Assembly (NCBI GenBank): GCA_030643125.1
Contig: DAOWML010000008.1
Coordinates: 1 to 18,406 of the forward strand
Length of the DNA: 18,406 nt
Origin: Bacteroidales bacterium
GTDB lineage: Bacteria > Bacteroidota > Bacteroidia > Bacteroidales > UBA12077
Direction of reading: 5' to 3'
This document shows positions 1-7,624 of this stretch, piece after piece (positions within the stretch are counted from its first letter, which is position 1; every line of letters starts with the position of its first letter). Under the pieces are notes generated by a model. The model did no database searches. It saw nothing but the letters and a program-made list of their open reading frames with translations, and had not been told where the DNA came from. Both the position numbers and the translations under genes were made by a program.

Positions 1-1545
1 AAATTAATTGATGAAAAGAAAGTAAAAAAAGCGAACTTGATACTAGTTACAGCTATAACGCCAACTCCTGCCGGAGAGGGAAAAACTACAACATCTATTG
101 GATTAGCTCAAGCATTAAATAAAATTGGTAAAAAAACTACTGTTGTTCTAAGAGAACCATCTTTGGGTCCAGTTTTTGGAATAAAAGGTGGAGCTGCCGG
201 TGGAGGAAATGCACAAGTAATTCCGATGGAAGACATTAATCTGCATTTTACTGGTGATCTTTCTGCAGTTGAAAAAGCTCACAATTTATTGTCTGCTCTT
301 ATTGACAATAATTTGCAATTAAAAGAAGGCAACCTTGGTCTTGACCCGCGAACTATTGAGTGGAAGCGTGTTATGGATATGAACGAGCGTGCTTTGCGTG
401 ATATTGTTATTGGTTTAGGTGGCTCAAAACAGGGGATTCCGAGAGAAACAGGATTTAATATTACAGCAGCTTCTGAAGTGATGGCTACTTTATGTATGTC
501 TAAAGATCTAAAAGATCTCAAAAAACGATTAGGTAATATATTTATTGGTTATACTTATGATGATAAACCTATTTTTGCCCGTGATTTAAAGGCTGAAGGT
601 GCAATGACTGTTTTAATGAAAGATGCTATTAAACCTAATCTGGTACAAACACTTGAGGGTAATCCTGCAATTATTCATGGTGGTCCGTTTGCAAATATTG
701 CGCAAGGAACTAATACAATTATTGCAACTAAAATGGGAATGTCGCTTAGCGATTATGTTGTTACTGAAGCTGGTTTTGCAAGTGAGTTAGGTGCTGAAAA
801 GTTTTTTAATATTAAATCTCAATATGGGGATTTAAAACCTAATGCAGTTGTGATTGTTGCAACAATCAGAGCATTAAAATATCATGGTGGTGCAAAATTA
901 GCAGATTTACAAAATGAAGATTTAGCTGCTTTGGAGAAAGGGTTTGAAAATCTTGATAAACATATTGAAAATATGGAATATTATGGATTTTTGCCAGTTG
1001 TAGCAATAAATAAATTTTCTTCTGATACTGATGCTGAAATTGAATTGTTAAAAAAACATTGTAATGCTTTAAATACTACTGTTGTATTAAATGATTCATG
1101 GGCTAAAGGTGGTGATGGTGCAATTGAATTAGCAAAAGAAGTAGTTGAAGCAGTTTCCGATTGTCCTACATGTTTTAAAACTTTATATAAATTAGATTGG
1201 AGTTTCGAAGATAAAATAGAAGCTATTGCTACCAAAATGTATGGAGCTAAAAATGTTGAATATTCCATCAAAGCAAAAAACAAACTTAAGAAAATAACTG
1301 AACTTGGTTTTGGAAATATGGCAGTTTGTATTGCAAAAACACAGAAATCCTTATCAGATGATGCAAAAAAGAGGGGACGTCCAAGAGATTTTACTATTAA
1401 AATTCGAGATATTGAGATTTCTTCAGGGGCGGGGTTTATTGTTCCTATTGCCGGAACTATAATGCGTATGCCAGGGTTGCCAAGCAAACCTGCTGCTGAA
1501 AAAATTGATATTGATGAAAATGGAAATATAACTGGCTTGTTCTAG
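1..1545 (+). CDS. fhs: Formate-tetrahydrofolate ligase, 5' end outside window
   Basis: This enzyme makes 10-formyltetrahydrofolate from formate, tetrahydrofolate and ATP in the cytoplasm, feeding one-carbon units to purine and other synthesis. The reading frame is open from base 1, so the gene starts left of the window. The TTG at 37 is an internal codon, because residues K-L-I-D-E-K-K precede it in frame. 514 codons are visible; the family is usually about 555 residues, so roughly 40 N-terminal residues are missing. Counting the first codon as 1, the ATP-binding loop PTPAGEGKTT is at 21-30. The family signature GIKGGAAGGG follows, then HGGPFANIAQGTNT and the second signature VATIRALKYHGG. 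The C-terminal part is complete, ending PAAEKIDIDENGNITGLF. A terminator follows at once, so this is probably the last gene of its transcript. Identification is firm. Confidence 0.97.
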   Translation, partial: KLIDEKKVKKANLILVTAITPTPAGEGKTTTSIGLAQALNKIGKKTTVVLREPSLGPVFGIKGGAAGGGNAQVIPMEDINLHFTGDLSAVEKAHNLLSALIDNNLQLKEGNLGLDPRTIEWKRVMDMNERALRDIVIGLGGSKQGIPRETGFNITAASEVMATLCMSKDLKDLKKRLGNIFIGYTYDDKPIFARDLKAEGAMTVLMKDAIKPNLVQTLEGNPAIIHGGPFANIAQGTNTIIATKMGMSLSDYVVTEAGFASELGAEKFFNIKSQYGDLKPNAVVIVATIRALKYHGGAKLADLQNEDLAALEKGFENLDKHIENMEYYGFLPVVAINKFSSDTDAEIELLKKHCNALNTTVVLNDSWAKGGDGAIELAKEVVEAVSDCPTCFKTLYKLDWSFEDKIEAIATKMYGAKNVEYSIKAKNKLKKITELGFGNMAVCIAKTQKSLSDDAKKRGRPRDFTIKIRDIEISSGAGFIVPIAGTIMRMPGLPSKPAAEKIDIDENGNITGLF

Positions 1546-1581
1546 AGGCAAGCTCTAATTAGATAATTAATTTAATAATTG

Positions 1582-1611
1582 GTCCATGCTCTTTGAGTGT
1601 GGACTTTTTTT
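1582..1611 (+). terminator. Rho-independent terminator after fhs
   Basis: A 10-bp stem pairs 1582-1591 with 1595-1604 and includes two G-U wobbles. The loop is three bases (TTT) and seven T's follow at 1605-1611. It lies 37 bases after the fhs stop codon. There is no gene in 1546-1791 that I can support. Confidence 0.85.
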
Positions 1612-1618
1612 ATATTTG
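1611..1618 (+). promoter_or_regulatory. Possible -7 box upstream of the sensor kinase gene
   Basis: TATATTTG matches the Bacteroidota -7 consensus TAnnTTTG exactly. The nearest upstream TTG (1593-1595) is only 15 bases away, shorter than the usual 19-21 or so, and it lies in the loop of the fhs terminator. The resulting leader to the kinase at 1792 would be about 165 bases. Weak support overall. Confidence 0.25.
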
Positions 1619-1791
1619 TAATTCCACCATTAGTTTTTTGAAATTAAATGGAACTTTTGTGGGGTATTCAAATAGTATTGATCATCATGTTTTAAAAGTC
1701 TATGATTTACAAATGGGAACTACCGCACCGGCAAACAATCATCATTGGGTTGGTTATGCTATACTGTTGGATATAAATAAAATAAAATAAA

Positions 1792-3597
1792 ATGAAACGA
1801 AATACTTCGATTGTAAAAAAACTAATAATCTACTTTTTAGTGCTAAATATTTTCACAGTAATAGTAGTAGGTTCATATTCATATTATAGAGCTAAAGATG
1901 CCTTGGTGGAAAGAACTTTCGATCAGTTAACATCATTAAGAATTGAGAAAAAATATAGAATTGAACGATTTTTTGATGATCGTATTTTAGATATCAATAT
2001 GGTTTCAAAATCAGAAGATGTCAAAAATATTTTTAATCTTCTTGATAGTAAAAACCTGCAAAACAAAGAATATGACCAGTTAATCTATAAGGAATACGAT
2101 AAATTCTTGCGAAAGCATTTCTTTTCAGGTAAATATTATAAACGTTTTTTTGTTGTAAATCAAAACGGGTTGACTGTATTATTTAGTGCATCTGAAGTTG
2201 ACTCATTATTACTTACTTATAATACAATCGATAATCTACCCGTTCATAATTTGTGGGAGAGAATAGTAAAGACACCTGTCATTTTAATTGAAGATTATAA
2301 ATTAGATGAAAATACAAATCAACCTGCAATATTTATTGGCGCTCCGGTAATAAACAATTCAGGAAATAATTTAGGTATTATCGTTATTGAAATTGATATC
2401 GATGCTATTAATTCCATCATGTTTGAAAATAATCCGCACAATGGATTAGGAAAGTCCGGTGAGTCTTATTTGGTAGGTAACGATTATCTGATGCGTAGTA
2501 CATCTCGTTTTCAGGATAATTCTGTATTTAAAACTTTAGTTAATACATCAGGAGTTAGAGAAGCACTTGATGGAAAACCCGGAACAGATATAATAAAGGA
2601 TTATCGAAATATTTCAGTTTTAAGTTCATTTAGCAAAGTTGATATTCCGGGATTAGACTGGGCTATTCTGACTGAGATTGATGAAAATGAAGCTATGATT
2701 CCTATTGATTCTATTAGGAACAACATTTTGTATCTTAGTGTTTTAATGTCTTTGTTGTTATTTGCATTTATCTACATTATTGCTAAACGAATTAGTTTGC
2801 CAATAGTTAAATTGAAACATGCCGCTCAAAACATTACAAGTGGCAATTATGATGTTTTTGTTGAAGATATTGAGAGTAGTGATGAAATCGGAAGTTTGAT
2901 TAATGCTTTTAATGAAATGTCTACAAAAATTAAAGAGCAAACCGAAAATCTAAAATTAGAAAGATCTATGAGATTAAGCTCAATGATTGATGGGCAAGAG
3001 CTTGAAAGACAAAGATTATCAAGAGAATTGCATGATGGGCTTGGACAATCAATATTAGCCATTAAAATGAGATTAGAGCGTATGGAAAACGCTTCGCCCG
3101 ATAAGGCACATAATATAATGGGAGAAGTTCAGCAACTTTTTATAAATACAATTAACGAAGTTCGAAGTATTTCAAATAACCTTATGCCGGCAGTTTTAAA
3201 TGAATTTGGGCTAGTTGATGCCTTAAGTAATTTATGTAGGGAAGTAATTAAAAGTACTGGAATTGAAATAGAATTCAATCATGAAAATTTCTCGATTGAG
3301 ATTGAAGATAAAATAGATACTTACTTATATAGAATTTCACAGGAAGCATTAAATAATATCATTAAGCATTCAAAAGCGCAGTCTGTATTTATTGAGTTAG
3401 AATCAGATAGTGAAAATGTTTTTTTTAATATTTCAGATAATGGCAAAGGATTTAATTATGTTGAAGACAGAAAATTATGTGGCAATGGAATATCAAATAT
3501 GAAAGAAAGAGTACATTTGTTGAATGGCGATATTGTAATAACTTCTCAAAAAGAAACAGGAACAACAATAAAGGTTAGAATTCCATTAAAAAACTAA
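1792..3597 (+). CDS. Sensor histidine kinase with Cache sensor domain, NarX-like (HisKA_3) class
   Basis: This is an inner-membrane kinase that senses an external signal and phosphorylates a response regulator. A short cytoplasmic start leads into a membrane segment at about residues 10-30. A periplasmic dCache-like domain of about 270 residues follows, with the typical stretch GLGKSGESYLVG followed by LMRSTSRF. The second membrane segment is at about 311-333, then a HAMP linker to about 387 and a HisKA_3 dimerisation domain with ELHDGLGQ, whose phospho-acceptor is His414. The ATPase domain has an N box (EALNN, 518-522) and a G1 box (DNGKG, 549-553), then GNGISNMKERV. All catalytic residues expected for the family are present. 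The LuxR-type regulator three bases downstream is the obvious partner. The signal is unknown; Cache domains usually bind small organic ligands. The next genes suggest nitrogen, but that is inference. Confidence 0.93.
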   Translation: MKRNTSIVKKLIIYFLVLNIFTVIVVGSYSYYRAKDALVERTFDQLTSLRIEKKYRIERFFDDRILDINMVSKSEDVKNIFNLLDSKNLQNKEYDQLIYKEYDKFLRKHFFSGKYYKRFFVVNQNGLTVLFSASEVDSLLLTYNTIDNLPVHNLWERIVKTPVILIEDYKLDENTNQPAIFIGAPVINNSGNNLGIIVIEIDIDAINSIMFENNPHNGLGKSGESYLVGNDYLMRSTSRFQDNSVFKTLVNTSGVREALDGKPGTDIIKDYRNISVLSSFSKVDIPGLDWAILTEIDENEAMIPIDSIRNNILYLSVLMSLLLFAFIYIIAKRISLPIVKLKHAAQNITSGNYDVFVEDIESSDEIGSLINAFNEMSTKIKEQTENLKLERSMRLSSMIDGQELERQRLSRELHDGLGQSILAIKMRLERMENASPDKAHNIMGEVQQLFINTINEVRSISNNLMPAVLNEFGLVDALSNLCREVIKSTGIEIEFNHENFSIEIEDKIDTYLYRISQEALNNIIKHSKAQSVFIELESDSENVFFNISDNGKGFNYVEDRKLCGNGISNMKERVHLLNGDIVITSQKETGTTIKVRIPLKN

Positions 3598-3600
3598 AAA

Positions 3601-4257
3601 ATGAGAAAAATAAAGATAATATTGGTAGATGATCATCAAATGTTCAGAGATGGAGTTAAATCAGTCTTATCTGATGAAGAAAATATTGAAGTTATTGGAG
3701 AAGTAGGAAATGGAAATGATTTATATGAACTTTTAAAATCAAAAACTCCTGATTTGCTTATTACGGATATCTCAATGCCGGATATTTCGGGAATTAATGT
3801 TACCAAATATGTTTCTGAAAACTATCCTGAAGTAAAAATTTTGATTCTATCGATGCATTCTACTGAAGAGTTTATTACAAAAGCTTTAAGTGCCGGAGCA
3901 AATGGTTATCTACCCAAAGATACAAGTATGAATGAACTTCTCGAAGCCATTAATACGATTTATAAAGGTGATAATTATTTTAATAAGGAAATTTCTGATA
4001 CTATTCTGAAATCAATTATAAATAAATCAAAATGGGAACAGGAGAATTACAAAAAGAAGATGCTAACCAGAAGAGAAAAGGAAATTGTAAGCCTCGTGGT
4101 GGATGGCCTGACAAATAAAGAAATTGCCCATAAGTTATTTATAAGTATCAGAACAGTTGACTCGCATAAAAATAATATAATGCAAAAGCTTAATCTTAAA
4201 TCTTCAGTAGAACTAGTAAAATACGCTATTAAAAATAATCTTGCCAAGCTGGATTAG
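3601..4257 (+). CDS. NarL/FixJ-family response regulator with LuxR-type HTH
   Basis: This is a 218-residue DNA-binding regulator. The N-terminal receiver domain (about 3-122) has the acidic pair in LVDDHQ, the phospho-acceptor Asp56 in ITDISMPD, the switch threonine/serine region LSMHST and the lysine in YLPKDTS. The C-terminal LuxR-type helix-turn-helix starts at about residue 155 with LTRREKEIV and includes GLTNKEIAHKLFISIRTVDSHKNNI, the recognition helix. The start lies three bases after the kinase stop, with an A-run instead of a Shine-Dalgarno site, so the two are clearly co-transcribed. Target genes are not shown by the sequence. The promoter of the porin-amt operon immediately downstream carries an inverted repeat and is the best local candidate. 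Confidence 0.94.
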   Translation: MRKIKIILVDDHQMFRDGVKSVLSDEENIEVIGEVGNGNDLYELLKSKTPDLLITDISMPDISGINVTKYVSENYPEVKILILSMHSTEEFITKALSAGANGYLPKDTSMNELLEAINTIYKGDNYFNKEISDTILKSIINKSKWEQENYKKKMLTRREKEIVSLVVDGLTNKEIAHKLFISIRTVDSHKNNIMQKLNLKSSVELVKYAIKNNLAKLD

Positions 4258-4265
4258 TAATGCTT

Positions 4266-4287
4266 TAATAACCAGTATTATTTTTTT
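4266..4287 (+). terminator. Weak terminator-like hairpin after the response regulator
   Basis: An all-A/T 5-bp stem (4266-4270 with 4276-4280) is followed by seven T's at 4281-4287. The stem is weak, so read-through into the porin-amt operon is possible. Confidence 0.35.
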
Positions 4288-4354
4288 AACATTTGGGTAA
4301 ATTACCTAGATCCTGTACAAAATTTTCTTAGATCATTTTCAGTTTTTTTACCGA

Positions 4355-4385
4355 TTGTAAAAGTGTCTTGCTAATGATAGTTTTG
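4355..4385 (+). promoter_or_regulatory. Bacteroidota-type promoter of the porin-amt operon
   Basis: TTG at 4355-4357 and TAGTTTTG at 4378-4385 match the -33 and -7 boxes, the latter exactly to TAnnTTTG, with a 20-base spacer. Transcription would begin near 4392, giving a leader of about 105 bases. It overlaps the left arm of the inverted repeat at 4371-4412. The match is by eye; no start-site data. Confidence 0.55.
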
Positions 4386-4412
4386 TTGCATGTTCTGTAA
4401 TTCTATCATTAG
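4371..4412. promoter_or_regulatory. Perfect 10-bp inverted repeat overlapping the promoter, likely operator
   Basis: CTAATGATAG at 4371-4380 is repeated as its exact complement CTATCATTAG at 4403-4412. The arms start 32 bp apart, about three helical turns. The left arm covers the first bases of the -7 box. The right arm falls just after the predicted start site. The left arm would not be transcribed, so a DNA-level operator fits better than an RNA stem-loop. Confidence 0.5.
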
Positions 4413-4434
4413 AAACTATGCAATTTTTATTCTG

Positions 4435-4455
4435 TTTAAAGCCTATGGCTTTAAA
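4435..4455 (+). promoter_or_regulatory. Leader hairpin upstream of the porin gene
   Basis: TTTAAAGCC at 4435-4443 pairs perfectly with GGCTTTAAA at 4447-4455 around a three-base loop. No T-run follows, so it is not a terminator. It sits in the predicted untranslated leader, 41 bases before the porin start, and could affect message stability or translation. Confidence 0.45.
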
Positions 4456-4496
4456 ACTTATCAATTACTACAATTAATCATTTAACTATAATTACT

Positions 4497-5330
4497 ATGA
4501 ATCAAAAGGCTAAATTTTTTAGTGTATTATTTGCTATTTTTCTAGGTGCAGGTAATTTATTTGCACAGGAAGAAACAATAACTGAAGAATCACCTTGGAG
4601 TATAGGTGCCGATTTTGTTAGTAGGTATATATGGCGCGGTGTTAACCTGGGAGGCTCATCACCAAGCATACAACCTTATGTTGAATATGGTTTTGGATCT
4701 GATGATCATTCTTTTGCTGTCGGAGCCTGGGGAGCATATTCTATTAGCGGAACTCAAACTGGACAGGAGGCAGATCTTTATTTGTCTTATACTCTAAAAG
4801 AAATGTTCTCTTTAACAGTAACAGATTACTTCTTTCCTGATGAAACAACAGGAAGAAATAAATACTTCAATTATAACATGGATTGGGATAAAATAAATAG
4901 TGGAGAAGCTCAAACAGGACATGTTGTTGAAGCTGCTATCAGTTTTAATGGAACAGAAAAGATTCCTGTTAGTTTAATGTTTGCAATGAATATCTGGGGA
5001 GCTGATTCAAGAAAATATAAAGATGAATCTGGAGTAATGGTTCCTGAAGATAAAATTATAATGTCTAAATATTTAGAGTTGGGCTATTCTGCAGATGTTA
5101 AAGGTGTTACTGTTGATGTTTTTGCAGGAATGGCGTTAGATAATCCTGAAATTGCAAAAGGAGAACCAACAGGTTTTTATGGTCAGGAAGCTGCGGGTGT
5201 AATAAATCTTGGCTTTACTCTTTCAAAAGAAATTCAAATTACTGACAATTACTCATTACCGGTTTTTGGTTCTCTAATTACAAATCCTGAGGCCGAAAAT
5301 ATATTCATGGTATTCGGAATATCATTCTAA
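4497..5330 (+). CDS. TorF-like putative outer-membrane porin (Gcw_chp/TIGR02001 family)
   Basis: This is a 277-residue exported protein predicted to be an outer-membrane beta-barrel. A signal peptide covers about residues 1-23 (hydrophobic core FSVLFAIFLGAGNLFA, likely cut before Gln-Glu-Glu). The mature start SIGADFVSRYIWRGVNLGG is the hallmark of the Gcw_chp family. Alternating aromatic and small residues throughout suggest amphipathic strands, and the chain ends in phenylalanine (FMVFGISF), as barrels often do. The amt gene begins 30 bases after the stop, so the two form an operon. Members of this family are often found beside ammonium transporter genes, which suggests passage of ammonium or another small nitrogen compound across the outer membrane. 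That role is inferred, not demonstrated. The family assignment comes from recognition of the N-terminal motif. Confidence 0.8.
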   Translation: MNQKAKFFSVLFAIFLGAGNLFAQEETITEESPWSIGADFVSRYIWRGVNLGGSSPSIQPYVEYGFGSDDHSFAVGAWGAYSISGTQTGQEADLYLSYTLKEMFSLTVTDYFFPDETTGRNKYFNYNMDWDKINSGEAQTGHVVEAAISFNGTEKIPVSLMFAMNIWGADSRKYKDESGVMVPEDKIIMSKYLELGYSADVKGVTVDVFAGMALDNPEIAKGEPTGFYGQEAAGVINLGFTLSKEIQITDNYSLPVFGSLITNPEAENIFMVFGISF

Positions 5331-5360
5331 AATAAATTATAAACTAAAAATCTTATTACT

Positions 5361-6572
5361 ATGTTCGACAGTGGTTCAACAACTTTTATGATTTTATGTA
5401 CAAGCTTGGTTATGTTAATGACACCGGGCTTGGCATTCTTTTATGGCGGTTTAGCCTGTAAAAGAAATATTCTTGGAATTATGGTACAAACTTTTGTATC
5501 GTTAGGTGTAACAACAATAATGTGGGTAACCATAGGTTATTCTTTGTGTTTTAGTGGTGGTGAAGGTGGAATTATTGGGAACCTTGATTGGGTTTTTTTG
5601 AAAGGAATAGCATTTGATCAAGCTTTCGATAATGGAAAATACCCGGTGTATATTTTTGTTGCTTACCAAATGATGTTTGCGATTATTACACCTGCACTTA
5701 TTACAGGAGCATTTATTAATCGTGTTACATTTAAGGCATATTTGATATTTTTAGTAGTGTGGCAACTTTTTGTTTACTATCCATTTGTACATATGGTTTG
5801 GGGTGGTGGAATTTTAGCTGAATGGGGAGTTTTAGACTTTGCCGGAGGTATTGTTGTTCATACAACTGCAGGTTTTGCTGCATTGGCGTCTGTAATATAT
5901 GTAGGTAAGCGTCGAAATACAAATTCTCCGCCAAATAGTATTCCATTGGTTGCTATTGGTACAGGTTTGTTATGGTTCGGGTGGTATGGATTTAACGCCG
6001 GAAGTCAATTGGATGTTGATGCTATTTCTACATTAGCTTTTTTAAATACAGACGTGGCAGCATCATTTGCTGCAATAACCTGGTTAATTATAGAGTGGAT
6101 TAAAGAAGGTCAGCCTAAATTTGTTGGTTTATTAACAGGAGCAGTTGCTGGTTTAGCAACTATTACACCGGCTGCGGGATTTGTTCCATTATGGGCTGCT
6201 ATGCTTATTGGTATTGCAGCTGGATCAGTATGTTTTCTTGCAGTACAAATGAAAAATAAACTTGGCTGGGACGATGCACTTGACGTATGGGGTGTGCATG
6301 GTGTTGGAGGTGCTTTAGGTACTATTTTATTAGGTGTTTTTGCATTTTCGCATATTAACGGACAAAGTGGATTATTAGAAGGTAATGTAAGTTTCTTTTT
6401 GAAAGAAGTAACCGCAGTTGCTATTGGTGCTGCATATGCATTTATATTTACATATTTAATGCTAGTGCTTATAAATTTAATATCACCTGTAAAAACTACT
6501 GAAGAAGAAGAAGAAATTGGAATTGACCAAGCACTTCATGGTGAAAAGGCATATGATGAAGGATCATTATAA
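5361..6572 (+). CDS. amt: Ammonium transporter Amt
   Basis: This is an inner-membrane channel that takes up ammonium, usually as a trimer. The protein is 403 residues with about 11 membrane segments and no cleavable signal peptide. Conserved features are MTPGLAFFYGGL near the N-terminus and ITPALITGAFINRVTF. The two pore histidines are His167 (in AGGIVVHTTAG) and His313 (in DVWGVHGVGG), with DDALD just before the second. The cytoplasmic tail has an acidic run, then IGIDQALHGEKAYDE, which resembles the conserved tail contacted by PII proteins. No glnK/PII gene is present in the window, although amt and glnK are linked in many bacteria, so the PII partner must lie elsewhere. Second gene of the porin-amt operon, ending at a bidirectional terminator. 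Confidence 0.96.
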   Translation: MFDSGSTTFMILCTSLVMLMTPGLAFFYGGLACKRNILGIMVQTFVSLGVTTIMWVTIGYSLCFSGGEGGIIGNLDWVFLKGIAFDQAFDNGKYPVYIFVAYQMMFAIITPALITGAFINRVTFKAYLIFLVVWQLFVYYPFVHMVWGGGILAEWGVLDFAGGIVVHTTAGFAALASVIYVGKRRNTNSPPNSIPLVAIGTGLLWFGWYGFNAGSQLDVDAISTLAFLNTDVAASFAAITWLIIEWIKEGQPKFVGLLTGAVAGLATITPAAGFVPLWAAMLIGIAAGSVCFLAVQMKNKLGWDDALDVWGVHGVGGALGTILLGVFAFSHINGQSGLLEGNVSFFLKEVTAVAIGAAYAFIFTYLMLVLINLISPVKTTEEEEEIGIDQALHGEKAYDEGSL

Positions 6573-6615
6573 TTTTTTCCTTGATGTTTAGTTTTAATCA
6601 GAACAATCCTAATAA

Positions 6616-6648
6616 AAAACAGGCTGACAAAATTTGTCAGCCTGTTTT
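6616..6648. terminator. Bidirectional terminator between amt and the convergent membrane gene
   Basis: A perfect 14-bp stem pairs 6616-6629 with 6635-6648 around five bases. It is flanked by A's on the left and T's on the right, so it can end transcription from amt (plus) and from the minus-strand gene at 6666-7334. Confidence 0.9.
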
Positions 6649-6665
6649 ACATTTCAAATTTAAAT

Positions 6666-7334
6666 TTAAACAGATATGGTATTTTCTTTTTTAGCCTGAA
6701 CAATTGCATAAATTGATGCAAAAGCAAGATTTATCCATATTATTGAAAATATAATACCAATACCCAAAGCAGCAAATCCAGCAATTGCAATTGGTATAAC
6801 CATTATTGCCATTAAGAAAATTGTCCATCCATGACCACGGGTCATTCTCCAGCTTTCTTCAACAGCTTTAACAGCGTCAAGTTTTTTGTCAACTACTAAA
6901 AATGGTACAAAAGCGAGCCTACAAGCTAAAATTATTCCTGGTACTATTAGAAAAACTATTCCAATACCAATAATTGCTGACATTAATAAATTAGCTAAAA
7001 CAATATTTAAGTAATCCTTAAATCCATAAAAAAGTTCTTTCATATCAATTTCTCCTTCACGAATAATATTGAGGAGAACTTTTTTAGCTCCGTATTGTAA
7101 TGGTGCAACTACAAAAAAGAAATAGGCAATAGTGAAAATTCCAAAGAAATTAAACATAATCGGGAAGTGTATATGTTCAATTTCATGCGTCCAACCAACC
7201 GGAGCATTAATAACACCTAAAAATACTATAACTAAAAAGGCATAAAGAAAGTATTTAAACATACGTCTCCATCCTAAGCTATATGCGGAACCAGCCGTTG
7301 ATTTTAAATTTTGTAATGATTCAATTGTTTCCAT
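6666..7334 (-). CDS. Multi-span integral membrane protein of unknown function (resembles DUF975-like proteins)
   Basis: This is a 222-residue protein with about four to six hydrophobic segments, at roughly 28-46, 58-78, 110-134 and 166-210. Before the last segments is the stretch LAFVPFLVVDKKLDAVKAVEESW followed by MTRGHGW. This pattern (Phe-Val-Asp with 'ESWRMTRG') recurs in a large group of uncharacterised bacterial membrane proteins related to DUF975 and similar families; their function is not known. I chose the ATG at 7334 (METIESLQN). A longer version from 7361 would add only MIINKNIII and has no support. It lies convergent to amt, shares its terminator, and is divergent from the LuxR-type gene at 7625, with which it shares a repeat-bearing upstream region. 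No catalytic motif was seen. Confidence 0.75.
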   Translation of the reverse strand: METIESLQNLKSTAGSAYSLGWRRMFKYFLYAFLVIVFLGVINAPVGWTHEIEHIHFPIMFNFFGIFTIAYFFFVVAPLQYGAKKVLLNIIREGEIDMKELFYGFKDYLNIVLANLLMSAIIGIGIVFLIVPGIILACRLAFVPFLVVDKKLDAVKAVEESWRMTRGHGWTIFLMAIMVIPIAIAGFAALGIGIIFSIIWINLAFASIYAIVQAKKENTISV

Positions 7335-7422
7335 AATAATTATGTTTTTGTTTATAATCAATTTAGTATAAAGGTAAATCTCAATTAAGTAATAAAAAAG
7401 ATACTTTAGTTGGAATTGATTT

Positions 7423-7550
7423 AAATCCTACTTTGGTAGGGGTGTTATATATCAAGGGTACAAGTATTTGTCGTTTGTGATTTTAGCTATTACATGAAGA
7501 TTTTATCATAAAACCATCAAAAGATAAATTAAAATTCCAACTTTGGTAGG
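7423..7550. repeat. Two near-identical 18-bp repeats with dyad symmetry in a divergent intergenic region
   Basis: AAATCCTACTTTGGTAGG (7423-7440) and AATTCCAACTTTGGTAGG (7533-7550) agree at 16 of 18 positions and lie exactly 110 bp apart. The first contains CCTAC-TTTG-GTAGG, a 5-bp dyad. A partial inverted third copy, AGTTGGAATT, is at 7408-7417 and is the exact complement of 7533-7542. Their position between two divergent genes, one encoding a regulator, suggests operators. The gap 7335-7624 holds no gene that I can support. Confidence 0.55.
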
Positions 7551-7624
7551 AAAGACTTTGTAATTTAAATGTGGAAATCAATACTTTATTTGTGTATTTT
7601 TATTTCGATTTTATACTTATCGTA

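Noticed and set aside
37..39. TTG as the start of fhs
   Set aside because: The frame is open to base 1 and the family needs about 40 more N-terminal residues, so the gene runs off the left edge.
981..1487. 168-codon minus-strand ORF inside fhs
   Set aside because: Shadow of a strongly conserved enzyme; no domain or promoter of its own.
1593..1790. 65-codon plus-strand ORF between fhs and the kinase
   Set aside because: Its TTG start lies in the loop of the fhs terminator, so the message would be disrupted. No domain, signal peptide or coding-like pattern was recognised. A remnant gene or an unusual small protein cannot be excluded, so conservation should be checked.
4296..4306. GGTAA-A-TTACC palindrome after the response regulator
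   Set aside because: Short, odd-centred and about 60 bp upstream of the promoter match; plausible by chance in AT-rich DNA.
4606..4797. 63-codon plus-strand ORF inside the porin gene
   Set aside because: Alternate frame of a gene with clear signal peptide and family motif.
7427..7550. CRISPR-like repeats
   Set aside because: Only two good copies, 110 bp apart with no spacer pattern and no cas genes; an operator reading fits better.
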